Shown here in pieces: positions 46,660 to 54,640 of a DNA stretch of 64,000 nucleotides. The position numbers were made by a program, and so were the translations under genes. This stretch comes from Agrobacterium sp. AGB01 (GTDB lineage Bacteria; Pseudomonadota; Alphaproteobacteria; Rhizobiales; Rhizobiaceae), in contig NZ_JACVAB010000003.1 in the NCBI RefSeq assembly GCF_014851585.1, positions 1 through 64,000 of the forward strand, given 5' to 3'. The notes under the pieces were generated by a model. It was given only the letters and a program-made list of their open reading frames with translations. It did not search any database and was not told the origin of the DNA. Positions within the stretch are counted from its first letter, which is position 1. Each line of letters begins with the position of its first letter.

Positions 46660-47391
46660 ATGAAGCAGAAACTTTTGGCTGCGGTTCTGGGCGCAGCACT
46701 GGCGACATGCGCGCTGGGGATCGCCCATGCTGAACAGGTGGCAATGACATCATCGGCACCTGTCAAAAATGACCTCAACTATCTGATCTACACCCCGCAA
46801 GGGTATGAGACCTCTAGCGAGACCTATCCTCTCGTTGTCTGGCTTCATGGAGGAGACCAGGGCGGCAGCGATATCGAAAAGGTCAGATCAAGAGGACTTC
46901 CCAAGCTCATCGCCGATGGCAAGCAGTTTCCGTTTCTCGTCTTTTCACCTCAAAACCCCAGCGAAGAACTGCTCTATCCTATCGAAAAAGTGAAATCGGC
47001 GCTGGATGAGGTTGTTTCAAAACATCGCGTCGACCCTTCCCGCATCTATGTTGTCGGGTACAGTAGGGGCGGTTTCGGAGCCTGGGCATTGGCGGAACAA
47101 TATCCCGAGACGTTTGCGGCATTTGCCCCAATAGCTGGCGGTGGCAACCGCCACTATCTCAACAGAACCAATGAAAAAGCGGCGTTCTGGGTCTTTCACG
47201 GCACAAGTGATGACGTGATCCCATTGTCGGATTCCGTCATCCTGTATGAACGTCTCAAGACTTTGAAACGGGACGCCAAACTGACGGTGTTTGAAGGTGT
47301 CGATCACTCAGGCGTTGAGCTGGCTGCCTTGAACGATCCCGAACTATGGGACTGGCTTTTGAAACAACGGCTGCAAACCACCCCACAATAA
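46660..47391 (+). CDS. Secreted alpha/beta hydrolase (esterase / PHB-depolymerase-like)
   Basis: 243 residues with a signal peptide ending at GIAHAEQ and a good ribosome site (AGAGGAG, eight bases upstream). The alpha/beta hydrolase triad is visible: oxyanion region VVWLHGGDQGG, nucleophile Ser in YVVGYSRGGFGAWALAEQYPE (about residue 134), acid in WVFHGTSDDVIPLSDS (about 187), and His in FEGVDHSGVEL (about 216). The arrangement matches periplasmic esterases related to LpqC, dienelactone hydrolase and poly(3-hydroxybutyrate) depolymerases; the substrate cannot be told. It has its own terminator, so it is a single-gene unit. Confidence 0.85.
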   Translation: MKQKLLAAVLGAALATCALGIAHAEQVAMTSSAPVKNDLNYLIYTPQGYETSSETYPLVVWLHGGDQGGSDIEKVRSRGLPKLIADGKQFPFLVFSPQNPSEELLYPIEKVKSALDEVVSKHRVDPSRIYVVGYSRGGFGAWALAEQYPETFAAFAPIAGGGNRHYLNRTNEKAAFWVFHGTSDDVIPLSDSVILYERLKTLKRDAKLTVFEGVDHSGVELAALNDPELWDWLLKQRLQTTPQ

Positions 47392-47398
47392 CCACTTT

Positions 47399-47434
47399 AA
47401 GCGCCCGGATCAGCCGTTGGTTGTCCGGGCGTTT
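47399..47434 (+). terminator. Intrinsic terminator of the hydrolase gene
   Basis: Stem aagcgcccgga/tccgggcgttt, with the central 8 bp (cgcccgga/tccgggcg) perfect and a 14-nt loop, begins eight bases past the stop; the right arm ends in TTT. Confidence 0.7.
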
Positions 47435-47623
47435 CTGTGTCTGAATTGACGCCTGAAATCTGCACAAAATCAGCCTGCGTACCAACGGTATAGTATCAGG
47501 CAACACCAAAACTCCTCGTCTTGCAGGGCACCAACATTTGCCATCATAATTTTCAAGCAATGTCTTGTTTTCGGGTATAGAAGATATGCTTTCCACCACG
47601 AGAACAGGCTCAAGGCAGCAGAA

Positions 47624-48505
47624 ATGAACAGTAAAGCATCGGGCTACGTCTACGTATTGCTCGCCGTCACGATATTCGCCGGTCAGGATGCTTTTTCGAA
47701 GCTGCTTGGAGAAAAATACCCGCCAATCATGGTGACCATGATCCGGTTCTGGGCATTCGCCGTTTTTGTGACAATTCTGGCGGCAGCCGCGCCCGGCGGT
47801 CTGCGAGCATCCCTCACCACCCAAAAACCCTTCCTGCAGATCATTCGTGGCCTGCTGTTGGTTGGCGAAGTGGTTGTTGTTGTTATTGCCTTTACGACTG
47901 CAGGCCTCGCCATGAGCCAGGCGATCATGCAATCCACTCCCCTCATCGTCACGGTTCTGTCCATTCCGCTGCTTGGTGAGCAGGTTGGCTGGAGAAGAGG
48001 TTTGGCTGTACTCGTCGGTTTGATCGGCGTTCTCGTTATTCTGAACCCTGTGAATGTCGATTTTGACGTTCGACTGCTCATTCCGCTCGCCGCCAGCGTA
48101 TTATACGCCTTCTATAACGTTGCGACCCGTGCTGTCGGACATGAGGACAGCGCGACGACGAGTGTTTTTTACGCGGGCGTAGTTGGAGCAATTGCAGCTT
48201 CAATTATCGGCCCATTCTACTGGACACCGATCGCGCCAAGCGATTGGCTGCCGATGGCCGCTCTCTGCATCTGCGGAGCGTTAAGCCACTATTTCCTGAT
48301 CAAGGCATATTCACTGCTGACTGCAGTCGAGGTGCAACCGCTGACCTATTTCCAGCTGGTGCTCAGCGTCGCAGTCGCCTCCCTGTTCTTTGGTGAAACC
48401 ATCACATTGAACATGGTGATTGGCGCATTGATTGTAGTGGGAGCCGGCCTGTTCACGGTCTGGCGAGAATATCGCCGCTCCAAAATCGTTACAAAGGTCA
48501 TCTGA
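47624..48505 (+). CDS. EamA-type DMT-superfamily exporter
   Basis: 293 residues in ten hydrophobic helices forming two EamA halves (about 8-140 and 150-285). Typical motifs are GQDAFSKLLGEKYPPIMVTMIRF at the start, PLIVTVLSIPLLGEQVGWRRGLAVLVGLIGVLVIL closing the first half, and QLVLSVAVASLFFGETITLNMVIGALIVVGAGL closing the second. Such carriers export amino acids, nucleosides or other metabolites; the substrate is unknown. It is convergent with the pit gene and shares a bidirectional terminator with it. Confidence 0.88.
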   Translation: MNSKASGYVYVLLAVTIFAGQDAFSKLLGEKYPPIMVTMIRFWAFAVFVTILAAAAPGGLRASLTTQKPFLQIIRGLLLVGEVVVVVIAFTTAGLAMSQAIMQSTPLIVTVLSIPLLGEQVGWRRGLAVLVGLIGVLVILNPVNVDFDVRLLIPLAASVLYAFYNVATRAVGHEDSATTSVFYAGVVGAIAASIIGPFYWTPIAPSDWLPMAALCICGALSHYFLIKAYSLLTAVEVQPLTYFQLVLSVAVASLFFGETITLNMVIGALIVVGAGLFTVWREYRRSKIVTKVI

Positions 48506-48541
48506 CACCATTAGGTCGGACGAGCCAACAATAAGAGGAAA

Positions 48542-48565
48542 CTCCGGCTAACAATCAAGCCGGAG
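48542..48565. terminator. Bidirectional terminator between convergent EamA and pit genes
   Basis: Perfect 8-bp stem ctccggct/agccggag with an 8-nt loop. On the plus strand it is followed by cgattatttta, and on the minus strand by tttcctctt, so it can serve both converging genes. Confidence 0.65.
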
Positions 48566-48573
48566 CGATTATT

Positions 48574-49578
48574 TTATCCAAACAGCGAAACCAGCTTGAA
48601 GGTCGCGTAGGAAATCAGCGCCGCGGCCGGCATGGTAACAATCCAAGCAATGACGATATTGCCCGCCAATCCCCAGCGCACCGCCGACATACGACGGGCT
48701 GCACCAACACCGATGATAGCGCCAGTGATCGTGTGGGTGGTCGAAACTGGAATGCCAAGCCACGTCGCGGCAAACAGCGTCAATGCGCCTCCGGTTTCCG
48801 CGCAGAAACCCTGCATTGGGTTAAGACGAGTGATCTTCGATCCCATCGTGTGAACGATGCGCCAGCCACCAAACAATGTGCCAAGCGCCATCGCGGACTG
48901 GCAGGTAATCACGACCCAAAATGGAACGTAAAACTCAGAGCCGAGATAGCCCTGGCTGAACAGAAGGACAGCGATGATACCCATGGTCTTTTGAGCATCG
49001 TTACCACCGTGACCGAGTGAATAAAGCGATGCCGAAATGAACTGCATGATACGGAACGTACGGTCGACCGCAAACGGCGTTTGGCGCACGAAGATCCAGG
49101 ACACCGCCAGCACCAGAACCAGCGCCAGAAAGAAGCCGATTGCCGGCGACATAAAAATCGCGCCAGCGGTTTTCAGGAAGCCGCTCCAGACGATTGAGGA
49201 AACGCCGACCTTAGCAATGCCAGCACCGATCAAGCCACCGACCAGAGCGTGCGACGAGCTGGATGGAATGCCAAAAATCCAGGTAATGATGTTCCAGACG
49301 ATCGCCCCGATCAATGCGGCGAAGATCACCGCAGGCGACACGATACCGGGGTCGATGATACCGGTTCCAAGTGTTTCAGCCACATGCAGGCCAAAGAACA
49401 GAAAGGCAATGAAGTTGAAAAATGCAGCCCAGGCTACCGCATATTGCGGGCGCAAAACGCGCGTCGAGACGATCGTTGCGATCGAATTGGCCGCGTCATG
49501 CAGCCCGTTGAGAAAGTCAAAAAACAGCGCGATGCCGATCAGGGCCGCCAAAAGCGGAAAAGCGAGTGTCGCGTCCAT
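48574..49578 (-). CDS. pit: Low-affinity inorganic phosphate transporter
   Basis: 334 residues, a PiT-family proton/metal-phosphate symporter of the shorter alphaproteobacterial type. The two inverted halves carry the family signatures: FFDFLNGLHDAANSIATIVSTRVLRP near the N-terminus and GIPVSTTHTITGAIIGVGAARR near the C-terminus, with SLGHGGNDAQKTMGIIAVLL in the middle. Its start overlaps the stop of the upstream DUF47 gene by one base, so the two are coupled, as in the orfA-pit operon of Sinorhizobium meliloti. A Pho box lies upstream of the pair. Confidence 0.96.
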   Translation of the reverse strand: MDATLAFPLLAALIGIALFFDFLNGLHDAANSIATIVSTRVLRPQYAVAWAAFFNFIAFLFFGLHVAETLGTGIIDPGIVSPAVIFAALIGAIVWNIITWIFGIPSSSSHALVGGLIGAGIAKVGVSSIVWSGFLKTAGAIFMSPAIGFFLALVLVLAVSWIFVRQTPFAVDRTFRIMQFISASLYSLGHGGNDAQKTMGIIAVLLFSQGYLGSEFYVPFWVVITCQSAMALGTLFGGWRIVHTMGSKITRLNPMQGFCAETGGALTLFAATWLGIPVSTTHTITGAIIGVGAARRMSAVRWGLAGNIVIAWIVTMPAAALISYATFKLVSLFG

Positions 49579-50222
49579 CAGACGTTCTCAATCACAATGC
49601 CGCTGACTTCATTAGCGACATCTTCGAACCTGTCGACAACCTTTTCCAGTTCGCCATAGATCTCGCTGCCAATCATGTAGGCCATCGCGTTGCCAGTCGC
49701 GCCGTGGCGCAGGAACAGGTCTTTCAGACCCTGATCGTGCAGGTCATCCGAACGACCTTCGACACGCGTAACGTCCTCTGCAATTGCGCTGAGTCGCTGG
49801 GCATTGGCGCCAACCTTGTCGAGAAGTGGAATGGCCGCTGCGACAAGATGTGCAGCCCGCACAATCTCTTCACCCATCTGGCGCATCAGCGGATCGAAGC
49901 TTCTCTGCTCAAACAGGCGGATGGTCTTTACCGTTTTGTGCATCATGTCGATCGCATCATCCATCGACTGGATGAGATCCTTGATGTCACCACGGTCAAA
50001 GGGTGTGATGAAGCTGCGACGAACCGCAAGGAGAACGTCACGGGTGATATTGTCGGCGCGATCTTCAAGCTCAACGATACGTTCGCAATTAGCTTCGAGG
50101 TCTATGCCATTCAGAAGATTCCGCAAGGCTTCTGCAGCCTCCACGACCGTTCGCGCATGTTCATTGAACATATCGAAGAACTTGTCTTCGCGCGGCATCA
50201 TTTTCCGGAAGATACTCATCAT
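49578..50222 (-). CDS. DUF47 / PhoU-like phosphate-transport regulator
   Basis: 214 residues, all helical, matching the DUF47 (TIGR00153) family that is usually encoded with Pit transporters and resembles PhoU. The start MMSIFRKMMPREDKFFDMFNEHA is typical, and acidic clusters that bind metal in PhoU-like proteins are present (RIVELEDRADNITRDV and DDLIQSMDDAIDMMHKTV-type segments). In S. meliloti the homologous gene is called orfA. AAGGAA is eight bases before the first ATG. It is the first gene of the operon with pit, and its promoter region contains a Pho box. Confidence 0.93.
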   Translation of the reverse strand: MMSIFRKMMPREDKFFDMFNEHARTVVEAAEALRNLLNGIDLEANCERIVELEDRADNITRDVLLAVRRSFITPFDRGDIKDLIQSMDDAIDMMHKTVKTIRLFEQRSFDPLMRQMGEEIVRAAHLVAAAIPLLDKVGANAQRLSAIAEDVTRVEGRSDDLHDQGLKDLFLRHGATGNAMAYMIGSEIYGELEKVVDRFEDVANEVSGIVIENV

Positions 50223-50260
50223 GACTTCTATTCCTTGCCTTCAGGCTGATCGCTGTTGCG

Positions 50261-50279
50261 CTGTCATAAAACTGTCATA
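50261..50279 (+). promoter_or_regulatory. Pho box (PhoB binding site)
   Basis: The sequence CTGTCATAAAACTGTCATA contains two exact CTGTCAT repeats 11 bp apart with the AT-rich spacer, which is the rhizobial PhoB consensus. It lies 38 bp before the DUF47-pit start and 51 bp before the divergent Nudix gene, and reads in the Nudix direction. In S. meliloti the orfA-pit operon is repressed by PhoB during phosphate limitation, and a site opposing the pit promoter fits such a role. Confidence 0.88.
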
Positions 50280-50330
50280 AATGCAACTGGACGATTGAAG
50301 CTTGGCTAAAAATCAGCGATTTATCTTTGG

Positions 50331-50846
50331 ATGAAAGCCCCAAAACCGGACCGTAAGAGGTCGCCTCCCAAATCAAGCAGTTTGCTGCAACAATTAGCAT
50401 CGATGCCGGACAAGCTGTTCACTGGCGGGTTTCGAACGCAATATGGCGCGTTATGTTTTCGGCGGTTAGCCGAGCAAGATGACATTCAGATCCTGCTGGT
50501 CACAACGAGAGGCACGGGGCGATGGGTCATTCCCAAGGGCTGGCCGATGAAAAAGAAAAAGCCCTATCAGGCTGCAGAAATCGAGGCCTGGGAAGAAGCG
50601 GGCATTCGTGGCCGTGCCAGAAAGAAACCAGTTGGTCGATACACATACCTCAAATGGCTGGATGACGGGGATGTCGCACCCTGCGTGGTTGAGGTTTTTC
50701 AAGTCGAGGCCACCGATGCAGTCGCCGACTTCAAGGAACGAGGCCAGCGCGAGGTCGCATGGTTTTCTCCCGACGAAGCCGCGCGCCGTGTCCGTGAAGT
50801 AGAGCTCAAGTCACTGCTGGTCGAGTTTCGGCCAAAAGGAAAGTAA
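50331..50846 (+). CDS. Nudix hydrolase with a degenerate Nudix box
   Basis: 171 residues. The fold signature is clear (TQYGALCFRRL, ILLVTTRGTGRWVIPKGWPM, EVFQVEATDAVADF, EVAWFSPDEAARRV), similar to the diphosphoinositol-polyphosphate-phosphatase-like group found across Rhizobiales. The Nudix box GWPMKKKKPYQAAEIEAWEEAGI departs from GX5EX7REUXEEXGU: the first Glu is Lys and the Arg is Ile, while the metal-binding EExG core is kept. The enzyme may therefore have altered activity. It is divergent from DUF47-pit across the Pho box, so phosphate control is possible. The first 15 residues are basic and likely flexible. Confidence 0.85.
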   Translation: MKAPKPDRKRSPPKSSSLLQQLASMPDKLFTGGFRTQYGALCFRRLAEQDDIQILLVTTRGTGRWVIPKGWPMKKKKPYQAAEIEAWEEAGIRGRARKKPVGRYTYLKWLDDGDVAPCVVEVFQVEATDAVADFKERGQREVAWFSPDEAARRVREVELKSLLVEFRPKGK

Positions 50847-51031
50847 CCGCGAAAGTGCAGGCATACGCGTCTGAAATCGAAACTTAGCTGACGAAGCAAA
50901 ACACCCCACACCTCCCCCGAAATGCCAAGCGGTATCAAAAAAAATAATAATAAATCATCATGATTTTTATTAAAAATTGAACCTTTAGGCACATGGTCCC
51001 GAGAAGAGATATTTCGCGGAGGGGGACCGAA

Positions 51032-53296
51032 ATGAATGCGAAAGCCGTAACAAAACCACTTTGGATCAAAATCACGGGCTACGGCTTTGCCGCCGTGCTT
51101 TTTGCTAGTGCTGCAATCGGTGGACTGGCTTGGTATCGTCAGGCGGATATGAATGACAAGGCGCTTGCCAGCAAGGCAGCGAGTGACCTTCAAATTATCC
51201 AGACCGATATGGCAGCCATTCAACGCTCTGCTTCGGCGATGGCTTTGGCCTTTGCGGGTGAACCTGATATTGCAGGCCTGGTGCAGGCAAATGACCGCCA
51301 GCAACTTCTGGACAAATTTTCCAAGAACATCAAAGAAATCGCACAGGTCGGCGGGTTGCAGAACTTTACCGTTGCCGACGCCAAGGGTAACGTCATTGCG
51401 CGCGCCCATGCGCCTGAAAAATTCGGTGACAACTATCTGAACCGCCGCAAGACAGTCGCGTCGACGATTTCCACCGGCAAGGTTTCCGCCGGTATCGAAC
51501 CCGGTCGAACCGGCATTGGCATTTATGCCGTCGCACCTGTTCTTGTCGACGGCAAGGTTGTCGGTGTCGTTGATATCGGAACCGAACTTTCCAACGCCTA
51601 TTTCACACCGCTTGCCCAAAGACTTGGCGCAGAGATCGCCGTCAACGTCATGTCCGAAGGAAAGCTGGTCAACCAGTCATCGACCGAAGACGGCAAGACA
51701 CTCCTGCCTATGGAAACGGTGCAGGCTGCATTTGATGGTAAAGCCATCTTCGAACCGTTGGTGCTCGACGGTCGCGACATACTGGTCAAGGCAGTACCTT
51801 TCAATTCCTTCTCTGGGGAAAAGATCGGCGTCTTTGAAATTGGCACCGATGCAACGGATATGCTGGCGCAGGCCCGCACCGCATTGTGGACCATGATCGG
51901 CGTGACCATTTTGACGTCGCTGCTTGCACTTGCGGCGTTCTTTATGTTTGCAAAATCACTTGGTGATGCAATCGGTCGCCTGACCGGGACTATGTCACGT
52001 CTTGCGGCTGGCGAACTCTCGGTTACCATCGAAGGCGAAGGCCGCTCTGACGAGACCGGTGCCATGGCGCGCGCCGTTCAGGTCTTCAAGGACAATGCCC
52101 TCAAGACACAGGAACTTGAACGTCAGGCCGACGAGCAGCGCAATCTGACCGAAGAGCAGCGTCGCAAAAATGCCGAGGAAGAGCGTCAACGCGCCGAGGC
52201 GATGGCTGAAGCCACCAACGGCCTTGCTGCTGGCCTTAAACATCTGTCATCCGGCGACCTGACCTATCAGCTTGATCGTCCGTTTGCGGCAGACTTCGAA
52301 AACCTGCGTGCAGACTTCAACGCAACGGCCGAACAGCTACGCAACACGCTTCAATCTGTTGCGCACTCGACCAGCTCTATCGATAGCGGCTCGCGCGAAA
52401 TCAGCCAGAGTGCCGACGACCTGTCGAAGCGAACTGAACAGCAGGCGGCATCACTGGAAGAGACCGCAGCGGCTCTCGACCAGATCACGGTCAATGTCAC
52501 CAACTCCTCCAAACGCGCCGACGAGGCTCGTACGGTCGCAATCCAGGCAAACGAGAGCGCACGCCTTTCCGGGGCCGTGGTTGCCAACGCCGTACTGGCG
52601 ATGGGACGAATCGAGGAGTCCTCTGGCCAGATTTCCAGTATCATCGGTGTCATCGATGAAATTGCCTTCCAGACCAACCTTCTCGCCCTTAATGCCGGCG
52701 TTGAAGCCGCCAGAGCAGGCGAGGCTGGCAAGGGCTTTGCGGTCGTTGCACAGGAAGTGCGGGAACTGGCGCAGCGCTCAGCGCAGGCTGCCAAGGAAAT
52801 CAAGGAACTGATCAGCAAGTCGTCTGTCGAGGTTGGCAGCGGTGTCAAACTGGTCAGTGAAACCGGAGAAGCCCTTCGCACGATCGAATCCTACATCGTC
52901 ACCATCAATCAGCATATGGATTCGATTGCGACATCGTCGCGCGAACAGTCTGTTGGATTGGCGGAAGTCAACACGGCCGTCAACCAAATGGACCAGGTAA
53001 CACAGCAGAACGCGGCAATGGTGGAAGAAGCCAATGCCGCCGGCGCTACGCTTGCCACCGAAGCCGGTCGTCTGCGCGAATTGATCAGCCAGTTCCAGCT
53101 TGGACATGGTGGCGTTGGCGGCACGAGCAACCAGACCGCGGCACTCCGCAAGACGGCAGGCGTGATGGCTGCCTCGCCGCGTTCAGCCCCTACCCCCTCG
53201 CCTGCACGTGGTATGGTTGGCAAGATCGCTCAGGCTTTCAGCGGTCGTTCTGGTGCAGCAACGGCGGCAGCGACCGACAGCTGGGAAGAGTTCTGA
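51032..53296 (+). CDS. Methyl-accepting chemotaxis protein with periplasmic Cache-type sensor
   Basis: 754 residues from the ATG at 51032, chosen because GGAGGGGG lies just upstream; the frame could open at 50993 but without a ribosome site. First membrane helix at about 12-35, then a periplasmic Cache-like domain of about 240 residues ([47 protein letters not shown]), second helix at about 284-308, HAMP, a long Glu/Arg/Gln-rich coiled coil with a second HAMP-like unit ([14 protein letters not shown]), and the conserved signalling hairpin ([27 protein letters not shown]). The protein ends in SWEEF, an xWxxF tether that binds the adaptation enzymes CheR/CheB in other chemoreceptors. A strong terminator follows. 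The ligand is unknown. Confidence 0.94.
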   Translation: MNAKAVTKPLWIKITGYGFAAVLFASAAIGGLAWYRQADMNDKALASKAASDLQIIQTDMAAIQRSASAMALAFAGEPDIAGLVQANDRQQLLDKFSKNIKEIAQVGGLQNFTVADAKGNVIARAHAPEKFGDNYLNRRKTVASTISTGKVSAGIEPGRTGIGIYAVAPVLVDGKVVGVVDIGTELSNAYFTPLAQRLGAEIAVNVMSEGKLVNQSSTEDGKTLLPMETVQAAFDGKAIFEPLVLDGRDILVKAVPFNSFSGEKIGVFEIGTDATDMLAQARTALWTMIGVTILTSLLALAAFFMFAKSLGDAIGRLTGTMSRLAAGELSVTIEGEGRSDETGAMARAVQVFKDNALKTQELERQADEQRNLTEEQRRKNAEEERQRAEAMAEATNGLAAGLKHLSSGDLTYQLDRPFAADFENLRADFNATAEQLRNTLQSVAHSTSSIDSGSREISQSADDLSKRTEQQAASLEETAAALDQITVNVTNSSKRADEARTVAIQANESARLSGAVVANAVLAMGRIEESSGQISSIIGVIDEIAFQTNLLALNAGVEAARAGEAGKGFAVVAQEVRELAQRSAQAAKEIKELISKSSVEVGSGVKLVSETGEALRTIESYIVTINQHMDSIATSSREQSVGLAEVNTAVNQMDQVTQQNAAMVEEANAAGATLATEAGRLRELISQFQLGHGGVGGTSNQTAALRKTAGVMAASPRSAPTPSPARGMVGKIAQAFSGRSGAATAAATDSWEEF

Positions 53297-53323
53297 TCTG
53301 AACGCCTAAAACGTTGAACAAGC

Positions 53324-53356
53324 AAAGGCGGGAATGGAGATCATTCCCGCCTTTTT
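53324..53356 (+). terminator. Strong intrinsic terminator of the chemoreceptor gene
   Basis: Perfect 12-bp stem aaaggcgggaat/attcccgccttt with a 7-nt loop; the T-run (TTTTT) starts within the right arm. It lies 27 bases after the stop. Confidence 0.92.
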
Positions 53357-53398
53357 CATATCCGGATGCAGAGGTCAGCGGACACACAGGCCCTGCCA

Positions 53399-54295
53399 TT
53401 AAACCGCAGCGCGGCCTTCCGCCAAACGAATGGACCGCCGTTCCCATGCGACAAGAACAAGGCTTGAGGCAACGATTACAAAGGCACCGACAAAAACATT
53501 GGTCGCGGGGATTTCGGCCCAGATCAGATAGCCGTACACGAAAGCCCAGATGAGACCTGTATACTCCACCGGCGCCAAGGCAGACGCCGGCGCATGGCGG
53601 AACCCTTCGTAAAGCAGGTACTGACCTATTGTCGCGACAAGACCGAGGCCGATCATCAAGGACCAACCGAGCATGTCAGGTGTTTTCCAGATCCACGGAA
53701 ATGTCACGGCGCAAGCAAGACCGAACAGCAGGCTTGTCGCCCACATCTGGGTGAGCGTCGTTTCCGTCTTGCTGACAAGGCGAATGAGAATGGTGCTGCA
53801 AGCCCAGAAAAAACCGGCAAGGATACACATCAGCGCCGGAATGACGTGGGGTGAATGGGTTGGATTTGCCGCGATCACCATGCCGGCAAACCCGCCAAAA
53901 CAGGCAATCCAGCGACCAATGCCTACCTTTTCCTTCAAGATCGGGATCGACAGGAACACAACCATGATCGGCGCGGAAAAATAGAGCGTCGTCAGCTCCG
54001 CCAGCCCCATGACCTTGGCGGAATTATAAAAAAGCAACCAGGCAAACAACATCAAAGCCGCGCGAAGCACCAGCGTCCCACGATATTTACTCTTGAAAAT
54101 CGACGGGTGGCGAAAATGCGCTGCAAGCGTGCCGGTGATCAATACGATGACCAGACTTCGCATGAACAGGATTTGCGGCACTTCATAGGTATCCACCAGC
54201 CATTTGACCAGGGCGTCCTGTAAGGCAAAACAGGCGTAGCCGCCAGATGCAAGGGCAATTCCAAGAAGAGTTCTGCTGTCGGGAGCTGTGGTCAT
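53399..54295 (-). CDS. EamA-type DMT-superfamily exporter
   Basis: 298 residues, ten hydrophobic helices in two EamA halves. The first opens LLGIALASGGYACFALQDALVKWL and ends APIMVVFLSIPILKEKVGIGRWIACFGGFAGMVI; the second ends LAPVEYTGLIWAFVYGYLIWAEIPATNVFVGAFVIVASSLVLV. It is unlike the other EamA gene in the window beyond the family fold, so they are not recent duplicates. It stands alone, convergent with the chemoreceptor gene, and its substrate is unknown. Confidence 0.88.
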   Translation of the reverse strand: MTTAPDSRTLLGIALASGGYACFALQDALVKWLVDTYEVPQILFMRSLVIVLITGTLAAHFRHPSIFKSKYRGTLVLRAALMLFAWLLFYNSAKVMGLAELTTLYFSAPIMVVFLSIPILKEKVGIGRWIACFGGFAGMVIAANPTHSPHVIPALMCILAGFFWACSTILIRLVSKTETTLTQMWATSLLFGLACAVTFPWIWKTPDMLGWSLMIGLGLVATIGQYLLYEGFRHAPASALAPVEYTGLIWAFVYGYLIWAEIPATNVFVGAFVIVASSLVLVAWERRSIRLAEGRAAV

Positions 54296-54640
54296 TATCT
54301 CAATGCTCTTAATCGTGACGCTATCCGCCCGATGTTGTGGTACAAGGCGTTAGAGCGTGGCGCGTTCTGTTGCAACTGCAAAAGCAACTTGCAGGAGCCG
54401 GTGACGTTTGATTGCGCAAACAACCTTTGTCGTCCTGCGCCTGACATGTTGATTGACGAGACCAAGAATTGCGTCGTCTAAATTTCAAATTGCAAGCACT
54501 ATCAGATGGATATGCAGACACTTTGGCCGAATGGCTTGGAAAAGCAAATCTCTGATGCGACCAACTTTATTGATCGACTTTTAAGTAGTCGACGCTAATA
54601 TGCCTTAATATTGAGCCAAGAAAAGACCTTCTAGCAGCCT
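54296..54640. promoter_or_regulatory. 345-bp divergent region before the GGDEF-EAL operon
   Basis: No gene is supported. It must hold promoters for the EamA gene on one side and the signalling operon on the other. An inverted repeat around tcgacttttaagtagtcga (about 54576-54594) and AT-rich DNA just upstream of the GGDEF-EAL start are the only structures I noticed. Confidence 0.35.
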
